The notes under the pieces are model-generated. The model made no database searches, had not been told where the DNA came from, and saw only the letters and a list, made by a program, of their open reading frames with translations. 6,199 nucleotides of DNA from Acidimicrobiaceae bacterium (lineage in GTDB: Bacteria; Actinomycetota; Acidimicrobiia; Acidimicrobiales; UBA8190): the NCBI GenBank assembly GCA_003131945.1, contig PKWD01000005.1:307-6505 (forward strand), read 5' to 3'. Positions 1-5,202 of the stretch are shown in pieces. The position numbers and the translations under genes are program-made. Position 1 is the first letter of the stretch. Every line of letters starts with the position of its first letter.

Positions 1-287
1 TCACGAAGAAACGGCCCCACCGTTGATCCGTCGTATGTGAACGGCTGTGTCAGGCCCGTTGTTGCGGTGTCATCGTAGCCCAATGCACCTGTTCCGAATA
101 CGGGATACTGCCCAACATCGGCCTTATATTCCTCCAAAGCGGTTGCAAAACCCTTCGCATCAGACTGGCACGATGACGTCACGGCACCTGCTCGCGACGA
201 GCCCACTGAATAGGCCACGATGCCAGCGAGAATGGCCAGAATAATTATCACGATGAGGAGCTCAAAGAGAGTGAATCCCTCTTCCAT
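1..287 (-). CDS. Type IV pilin-like protein, partial (C-terminal part beyond left edge)
   Basis: This reads leftward from an ATG at 287 and is still open at base 1, giving 95 visible residues. The start is MEEG, then the class III signal FTLFELLIVIIILAILAG. Cleavage is expected between G and F, with Glu at mature position 5, followed by one hydrophobic helix. Such proteins are processed by a prepilin peptidase and assembled into pili or pseudopili. The mature sequence shares about two thirds of its first 58 residues with the pilin at 4599-5072, including Cys36, SDAK, ALExYKAxVGxYP and, later, TVGPFLR, so the two are paralogues. ATG 287 has a good ribosome site (AGAGG, 7-nt spacer), but its leader would carry no basic residue. 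In-frame alternatives are GTG at 314, giving a leader with two arginines, and ATG at 404 preceded by TTGAGG, giving a 43-residue leader. Pilin class is secure; the start and whether it is a major or minor pilin are not. Confidence 0.88.
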   Translation of the reverse strand, partial: MEEGFTLFELLIVIIILAILAGIVAYSVGSSRAGAVTSSCQSDAKGFATALEEYKADVGQYPVFGTGALGYDDTATTGLTQPFTYDGSTVGPFLR

Positions 288-636
288 CGTCGTGCCTCTG
301 ATCCGATCGCTCACGTCGTCCCCCCGTACCTCTCGTTCTTGCTTTTGGGCCGTTCCCATATGGTTCACTTCACGATGCGCAGGAGTGAAACCCATGTGCA
401 CCATCTATTCCTCAAGCTTTCTCACCTGAATGTCGGCTTGCGATCGCGCCTGACGTCACTGCGCCTTGCACTCTTGGAACAGGTGGGTGAATTAGTTCAA
501 CTCCCATTCACGACCCATTTCCACGTATGAACGCCACTTTGCAATGTCGTTCTCACACGTCTGGCAACGAGATCCCAACACTCCACCAACGAATCTGAAT
601 CTCGAGAATTCGCTGCACGGCGTTCTCGTGACAATC

Positions 637-664
637 GTGGTCTTGTCGAACACACTTCGACCAC
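637..664. repeat. Dyad GTGGTC/GACCAC with nested dyad
   Basis: GTGGTC at 637-642 is the reverse complement of GACCAC at 659-664. Inside lies a second perfect dyad, GTCGAA (645-650) and TTCGAC (656-661) around CACAC. The two pairings share bases and so are alternatives or parts of a bulged stem. This could be an operator or an RNA hairpin in the divergent intergenic region; short dyads like this also arise by chance. Confidence 0.3.
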
Positions 665-1080
665 AGTGGAACAAGGGGCGCCGCAACGGCTCGCGGAGGA
701 CGAGAGCCAATAGCGAGTTGGGAGACAGATATGGATGGCAACAATTTCCAGTTCGTACAAGTACATACGTCGGAAGATTGCTCTTGGAGGCCCCTTTGTC
801 GTTGGGCACATCTCGGGCACGCGCGATGACCGGCCGAATGGAGATCTTTCTCCCCCTCGGCTCAGCACCTGGCGGCTCGCTCATCGGCGGACGAGGTGGG
901 AACTCCACCGGGTAGGGACTCCTGGGCAATCGAGCCTTTCGAGCGCGCCTAGGGGCTTTGGCCAGCCCACCTGCCTCCCGTCGCCGAGCGAGCTTGGCGC
1001 CCCGCCACCTAAAGTAACCCTTAGAACGCACTGCGTCGAACGTTCAGGAGCTCTGTACAATCGGGCTACGCCTCGAGCGT

Positions 1081-1103
1081 GCTCCCGCTTGGCTCACGGG
1101 AGC
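1081..1103. repeat. Inverted repeat, 7-bp arms
   Basis: GCTCCCG (1081-1087) and CGGGAGC (1097-1103) are perfect reverse complements around a 9-nt loop. The hairpin is GC-rich but has no T-tract, and no gene ends nearby, so a terminator role is not indicated. It may belong to an untranslated leader upstream of pilB. Confidence 0.3.
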
Positions 1104-1251
1104 GATCGGCACGAACCACCCGGATCCGAGCATCCGATTGGATTCGCCTCTTGCCTGGCGGCGAAAAGGACGGGACACTGCTGGGCCTTGCGCAGATCGA
1201 ATGAGTTGTCCAAGTGTTGAGTCCTCATAGGGCAGGGAGTGAGGCTCAGCC

Positions 1252-1272
1252 GTCACGATAAGTCGTCGTGAC
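1252..1272. repeat. Inverted repeat GTCACGA/TCGTGAC upstream of pilB
   Basis: GTCACGA (1252-1258) and TCGTGAC (1266-1272) are perfect 7-bp arms around a 7-nt spacer, about 180 nt before the pilB start. Arm length and spacing would suit a dimeric transcription factor or a small hairpin in the pilB leader. There is no direct evidence for either. Confidence 0.3.
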
Positions 1273-1449
1273 TAGAAGAACATATGCCGCCGAGGCGAAC
1301 GCACGAGGGAGCCTTCGACTTGTGGCGCGTCCATCCGTCCGACGAAACCTTCCAATCATGTCGACGCGACGTAATGCGGCAACTACGCTGCGGGACGAGC
1401 GTCGACTTCATGATCCGAAGAGGTCAGTAACGATGCGGTGGGGGTCTCA

Positions 1450-3213
1450 ATGAAACTGCGCAGGGATTCTGCGCCCGATCTACCTACCGCGACAGGCACC
1501 ATCGACCGCGACGATCGGCAGGCGAAAAAGGGCCGAGATGGTCATGGCATGCTCGGCGAGCTCCTCGTCGGTGCCCAGCTGATCAGCCATGCCCAGCTCG
1601 CCGAGGCGCTACTCCAACAGTCGGCGACGGGGAAGCGGATCGGCACTCTTCTCGTCGAAGAGGGGGCTGTCGACGAACGTGACCTGGCTCACGCTTTGTC
1701 GGACCAGCTGCAGATCCCCTTCGTCGACCTGTCACAACAGACACCGTCCCCTGAGGCCATCGAACTATTGCCCGAGAGCGTGGCTCGAGCAAACGTCGCC
1801 ATTCCCATCAAGGTCGATGAGGAAGGCGTCACTATTGTCGTTGCCGACCCGAATGACGAGATCCAGGAACGACTGGTCGCCGCCACACATCGCCAGGTCC
1901 ACATCGTCATAGGTCCGCGCTCAGACGTCCAACGAGCCATTGAGGCTGCCTACCGGGCGCTCGGCAACATTGAAGGGTTCGTTCGCAGCTTTGAAGAGAC
2001 GGACACAGGACGCCGGACGCCGGACGCCGGGACAGTCCAGGTCGTCGCCGATGACGCCCCTGTCGTCCAGGTCGTCAATCTTCTCATCACCCAGGCCCTC
2101 CGTGACCGGGCTTCCGACATCCACCTCGAGCCTCAAGACAAGCACTTGCGGGTTCGGTTCCGAATCGACGGGGCGTTGCACGATGCGGTCGAACTGCCGA
2201 TGGGCATGGCGCCCGCGCTGGTAAGCCGGCTCAAGATCCTGGCGGGTATGAACATCGTCGAACGCCGACGACCCCAGGATGGCCAGATAACGATGGAGAT
2301 CGATGGTCGTGAGATCGACATTCGAGTGGCAACCGTGGCCACGATCTGGGGTGAAAAGTGCGTCCTGAGGATCCTTGACAAGAGTCGCTCTCTTTACCGG
2401 ATGGGTGAGTTGGGCATGCCTGTCAACACCCACCAGCAGTTTGCTCGACATATACGAGCACCTTTTGGAATGGTTCTTTGTGCTGGTCCGACAGGAAGTG
2501 GCAAGACGACAACCCTCTACGCGGCACTCAGCGAGATCGATGAGCCGAGTCGTAACATCATGACGATAGAGGATCCGGTCGAGTACGTGTTCCCTTCGAT
2601 CAACCAGATCCAGACCAACGAACAAGCCGGGATCACCTTCGCTGACGGTCTCAAATCAATTCTGCGCCAGGATCCCGATGTCATCTTGGTCGGTGAGATC
2701 CGGGACGTTGAGACAGCTCGCATCGCCGTGCAGTCGGCGCTCACGGGGCACTTTGTACTTTCGTCCTTGCACGCCACCGATTCAGCTGCCGCCCTCCACC
2801 GTTTTCTGGACATGGGCATCGAGTCATTTCTCATCGCCTCATCTGTTGTCGCCGTCGTCAGCCAACGCCTAGTACGTCGCATTTGTCAGCGATGCAAAGT
2901 CATCTATCAACCGAAGGACGAGGAGTTGGCTTTCTTCGAAGAGGGCGGCGGAGAGGCCAAAGAGGCGTTCTGGCAAGGCGTTGGGTGCAATTTCTGCGGA
3001 GGGACCGGCTACGAGGATCGCATCGGGGTCTACGAACTCATGCGTCTGTCCCCCGAGATCAAACGGCTGATCGTCGGCTGGGCAACCCAAGAGGAACTCC
3101 AACGCATGGCCATCTCTCAGGGCATGCGGACTCTCAAGGATGAGGCCATTCGCCTGATCACCGAAGACGTCACGACCATCTCTGAGGTCGTCCGATCAAT
3201 CTACGCTGTCTGA
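1450..3213 (+). CDS. pilB: Type IV pilus assembly (extension) ATPase PilB with MshEN domain
   Basis: This is the cytoplasmic hexameric ATPase that powers pilus polymerisation through PilC. The product is 587 aa, slightly longer than typical PilB. Residues 34-86 form two tandem 24-residue MshEN motifs with an exact 5-residue spacer; the second has R63, I64, G65, G72, L79, L83 and Q86, and the fold runs on to about residue 170. A variable linker (about 178-200) follows. The ATPase core has Walker A GPTGSGKT (346-353, K352), an Asp box with IEDPVEY (E374, D375), Walker B DVILVGEIRD (catalytic E416), and a His box TGHFVLSSLHATDS (H434, H441). Four cysteines, C479, C482, C513 and C516, form the zinc site usual in PilB/GspE. 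ATG 1450 is preferred because GGTGGGGG lies 5 nt upstream; GTG at 1438 is an in-frame alternative. pilC follows after 14 nt, so the two are surely cotranscribed. PilB fits better than GspE because pilins and pilC adjoin. Confidence 0.96.
   Translation: MKLRRDSAPDLPTATGTIDRDDRQAKKGRDGHGMLGELLVGAQLISHAQLAEALLQQSATGKRIGTLLVEEGAVDERDLAHALSDQLQIPFVDLSQQTPSPEAIELLPESVARANVAIPIKVDEEGVTIVVADPNDEIQERLVAATHRQVHIVIGPRSDVQRAIEAAYRALGNIEGFVRSFEETDTGRRTPDAGTVQVVADDAPVVQVVNLLITQALRDRASDIHLEPQDKHLRVRFRIDGALHDAVELPMGMAPALVSRLKILAGMNIVERRRPQDGQITMEIDGREIDIRVATVATIWGEKCVLRILDKSRSLYRMGELGMPVNTHQQFARHIRAPFGMVLCAGPTGSGKTTTLYAALSEIDEPSRNIMTIEDPVEYVFPSINQIQTNEQAGITFADGLKSILRQDPDVILVGEIRDVETARIAVQSALTGHFVLSSLHATDSAAALHRFLDMGIESFLIASSVVAVVSQRLVRRICQRCKVIYQPKDEELAFFEEGGGEAKEAFWQGVGCNFCGGTGYEDRIGVYELMRLSPEIKRLIVGWATQEELQRMAISQGMRTLKDEAIRLITEDVTTISEVVRSIYAV
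2008..2028 (+). repeat. Triple tandem heptanucleotide GGACGCC within pilB
   Basis: Three perfect head-to-tail copies of GGACGCC lie at 2008-2014, 2015-2021 and 2022-2028. They encode the linker between the N-terminal domain and the ATPase core. Because the unit is 7 nt, three copies keep the frame, but gain or loss of one would shift it. The upstream bases GGACACA resemble a degenerate further copy. Confidence 0.8.
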
Positions 3214-3227
3214 GACCTGAGGCTTCC

Positions 3228-4436
3228 ATGGCAAAGTTCAAATTCACCGCCACCACCTCCGATGGGGCGACGGTCAGTGGGTTGGAGAATGCGCTCACCG
3301 TGGGAATGGCCCGACGCGCGCTTCTCGCAAAGGACCTCTCTCCCATCAATCTTCGCGAGAAGAAAGGCCTCCTCACCTTCGAGATAACCAAGAAGAAGGT
3401 CAAGCGTCGGGAACTCATGCACTTCTCCCGACAGATGGCGGTCTTCATGAGAGCCGGCATTCCGGTGCTCGAATCGATGGAAGTCATGACTGCCGAGGTG
3501 GGTGACAAGGTCTTCCAACGAGTCCTGGCCGAGATGTCGGATTCGCTACGGGCGGGTGAGACGTTTGCTGGTGCCGCTGACGAACATCCCGAGGCATTTC
3601 CACCCTATTACCTCGGAATCCTCCGATCCGCTGAGCTGACCGGCAATCTCGACGTCGTCCTCGATCAACTCTCTGAGTACATAGAGCGCGACCTGGAGGC
3701 GAAGAGAAGAGTCACCTCCGCCTTAATTTATCCATCCATCGTGATGGTTATGGCCATCTTGGCCATCATCGTCATTGCAGGATTCGTCCTACCCCGCTTC
3801 AAAGTGTTCTTTGCGTCACTCGACGCAAAACTCCCGCTTCCAACGCGGATACTCCTGTCCATCGCCAATTTCGTCACAAATGATTGGTATGTCATCGTCG
3901 CGATCATTGTCCTGATTGGCGCCGGTGCCATTCTCCTGACCGTGACAAGACGAGGTCGCGAACTGCGCGACACAGTGCTACTCCGGACCCCGTTCCTGGG
4001 TGATCTCATAACAACGGCCATACTCGAGCGGTTCTGTCGCATTCTGTGCACCATGGTCGACGCGGGAGTTCCGATCCCTGATGCTCTTCAGGTGACCGGC
4101 GATGCAACAACCAACTCCGTCTTCCGTCGGGGTCTCTTCAACGCCCGCGAGGCGATGCTCAGGGGCGAAGGGCTGGCTGGTCCTCTCGCGGCGACGAAGC
4201 TCTTTCCCACCGCCGCTCGGCACATGTTCGTCGTCGGGGAGAGCACAGGGACTCTCGATGAGCAATTGGGATCGGCGGCCGCGTACTTCGACCGGGAGCT
4301 CGAGTACAAGCTGAAACACTTCACAAGCCTGTTCGAACCAGCCGTTATTCTCTTCGTCGGTCTCGTGGTCGGTTTCGTCGCCATCGCCCTCGTGTCAGCC
4401 ATGTACGGGATCTTCCGGCAGGTGCACGTGACATGA
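3228..4436 (+). CDS. pilC: Type IV pilus inner-membrane platform protein PilC
   Basis: This polytopic platform protein couples PilB motion to pilin extraction from the membrane. At 402 aa it has the usual PilC length. An N-terminal segment (about 1-60) precedes the first T2SF domain (about 65-190), which contains FSRQMAVFMRAGIPVLESM (66-84) and LRSAELTGNLD (132-142) and ends in a transmembrane helix (about 168-189). A second helix lies at about 220-240. The second T2SF domain repeats the pattern with ERFCRILCTMVDAGVPIPDAL (starting at 267) and FVVGESTGTLDEQL (334-347), and the last helix is about 370-395. ATG 3228 has TGAGG 5 nt upstream. The gene starts 14 nt after pilB. In many type IV pilus operons pilT sits between pilB and pilC; it does not here. 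GspF is the alternative, less likely given the neighbouring pilins. Confidence 0.95.
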   Translation: MAKFKFTATTSDGATVSGLENALTVGMARRALLAKDLSPINLREKKGLLTFEITKKKVKRRELMHFSRQMAVFMRAGIPVLESMEVMTAEVGDKVFQRVLAEMSDSLRAGETFAGAADEHPEAFPPYYLGILRSAELTGNLDVVLDQLSEYIERDLEAKRRVTSALIYPSIVMVMAILAIIVIAGFVLPRFKVFFASLDAKLPLPTRILLSIANFVTNDWYVIVAIIVLIGAGAILLTVTRRGRELRDTVLLRTPFLGDLITTAILERFCRILCTMVDAGVPIPDALQVTGDATTNSVFRRGLFNAREAMLRGEGLAGPLAATKLFPTAARHMFVVGESTGTLDEQLGSAAAYFDRELEYKLKHFTSLFEPAVILFVGLVVGFVAIALVSAMYGIFRQVHVT

Positions 4437-4472
4437 AGCGACCCACAAAAACGAGGTCGTCATGCGGGACAC

Positions 4473-4478
4473 AGGAGG
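4473..4478 (+). promoter_or_regulatory. Orphan strong Shine-Dalgarno sequence
   Basis: AGGAGG, followed by T, is an ideal match to the 16S rRNA 3' end, yet no ATG, GTG or TTG follows at usable distance. An ATT lies 6 nt downstream at 4485, in frame with the pilin, which would add 38 residues before ATG 4599. The 3' side of the site can pair in a small hairpin (AGGTC 4476-4480 with GACCT 4489-4493). It may be a ribosome standby or regulatory site, a rare ATT start, or chance. Confidence 0.4.
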
Positions 4479-4598
4479 TCAACTATTCGACCTGACAAGT
4501 CCTCTCGACGAATATCCAGCAAAGAGAAGTCCATGCGGCGCCATCACACACCGGCAGTACTGCCGGAACTCAACCAAAAGGGGAGCAAGGAAGCCATC

Positions 4599-5072
4599 AT
4601 GTGGGAACGAATGAAAGAGAAGAGGAACGAGGGGGGATTCACCCTGATCGAACTCCTCATCGTGATCATCATCCTGGCCATTCTCGCGGCCATCGTGGTT
4701 TTCGCCGTGGGGAATACGGGCCAAAACGCCAAGACGGCCGCCTGTAACTCCGATGCCAAGACGTATGAGACTGCATTGGAATCGTACAAGGCGCAGGTCG
4801 GGACGTATCCCGCGGACGGAACCGGGGCAATATTGACTACGACTCAGGTCGTGGCCAGCCAGACGGTTGGTCCCTTCCTGAGGCAGCTCCCGCAGACGCA
4901 GCATTACCAGATCGTGACGGACGGAAATGGTGGGGTATTCGTTTTCGCCACCTCGGCGGTCATTCCCGCTGCGGGAAGCGCTTCCGGCGATATCGACTAC
5001 ACCGGCGCAGGCGGCTTTGCCGGCAACAACTTTGACACGACCCCTAATATCTGCGTTACGGCGCCAACCTGA
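4599..5072 (+). CDS. Type IV pilin (probable major pilin subunit)
   Basis: This is the pilus fibre subunit precursor, 157 aa from ATG 4599. The leader is MWERMKEKRNEGG with basic residues, then FTLIELLIVIIILAILAAIV, cleaved before F with Glu5 present. Mature length is about 144 aa. The helix continues through SDAKTYETALESYKAQVGTYP (mature about 38-58), followed by a Gly/Ala/Thr-rich C-terminal domain. Cysteines occur only at mature 36 and 139 and could form a disulfide. ATG 4599 has AAGGA about 8 nt upstream. ATG 4611 (leader MKEKRNEGG) and ATG 4533 (22 residues longer) are in-frame alternatives. It lies 162 nt after pilC, long enough for its own promoter, and a terminator follows 38 nt later. 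Position and form suggest the major subunit, but this is inference; pilin symbols vary, so none is given. Confidence 0.93.
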   Translation: MWERMKEKRNEGGFTLIELLIVIIILAILAAIVVFAVGNTGQNAKTAACNSDAKTYETALESYKAQVGTYPADGTGAILTTTQVVASQTVGPFLRQLPQTQHYQIVTDGNGGVFVFATSAVIPAAGSASGDIDYTGAGGFAGNNFDTTPNICVTAPT

Positions 5073-5110
5073 TCGAAGGAAAGCGCTTGCAAAATGTGTG
5101 CATGTACCAA

Positions 5111-5149
5111 AGCAAGGGATGGGTCCCCTTTGGGGACCCATCCCTTGCT
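5111..5149 (+). terminator. Perfect 18-bp hairpin terminator after the pilin gene
   Basis: The arms 5111-5128 and 5132-5149 (AGCAAGGGATGGGTCCCC and its exact complement) enclose a TTT loop. The pilin stop codon is 38 nt upstream. There is no T-tract after the stem, as is common in Actinobacteria, so it may be a U-less intrinsic terminator or an mRNA-stabilising 3' hairpin. It separates the pilus genes from the downstream membrane-protein gene. Confidence 0.85.
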
Positions 5150-5202
5150 GCGTTCGCCAACGAGTCGGGCAAATGACGACCGTCGTTCGGAGCGAGGTAC
5201 AG

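Larger units (their letters stand above)
288..1437. other. Long divergent intergenic region without a supportable gene
   Basis: About 1.1 kb separates the leftward pilin from pilB. Several open frames of 60-180 codons cross it on both strands, but they overlap one another and translate to low-complexity Arg/Pro/Ser-rich or otherwise unpatterned protein. None has a recognisable domain or a convincing ribosome site. I see no tRNA, rRNA, transposase or CRISPR repeat. The region must contain the promoters of both divergent units, although I could not pick a convincing -35/-10 pair. It holds small dyads near 637-664, 895-909, 1081-1103 and 1252-1272. Its first ~117 bases (288-404) may instead code for an extended leader of the leftward pilin. 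A non-coding RNA or a decayed gene remains possible. Confidence 0.6.

Noticed and set aside
451..458. TGACGTCA palindrome, also at 174-181
   Set aside because: The second copy lies inside pilin codons. Two copies of an 8-mer without consistent placement are too little to call an operator.
601..611. Adjacent CTCGAG and GAATTC, resembling a cloning linker
   Set aside because: No vector sequence on either side. Two overlapping six-base sites can occur by chance.
492..1031. 179-codon minus-strand open frame in the intergenic region
   Set aside because: Arg/Pro-rich without a domain, overlapped by other long frames on both strands, and no convincing ribosome site. GC-rich DNA produces such frames by chance.
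1152..1162. TGCCTGGCGGC, identical to the start of many 5S rRNAs
   Set aside because: The match ends after 11 bases. The conserved CCCAUGCCGAACUC core of 5S rRNA does not follow and no closing 3' arm is present.
735..1220. 161-codon plus-strand open frame
   Set aside because: No recognisable motif, composition unlike the pil genes, rich in Arg, Ser and Pro in the manner of an out-of-frame translation.
1268..1453. 61-codon plus-strand frame ending at the pilB start
   Set aside because: Very basic, uses codons rare in neighbouring genes (AGA, AGG), and has no ribosome site at its start. Only its last six codons are kept as a speculative upstream ORF.
4492..4518. Possible promoter (CTGACA with AATATCC downstream) before the pilin
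   Set aside because: The spacing (13-15 nt) and the -10 match are both poor.
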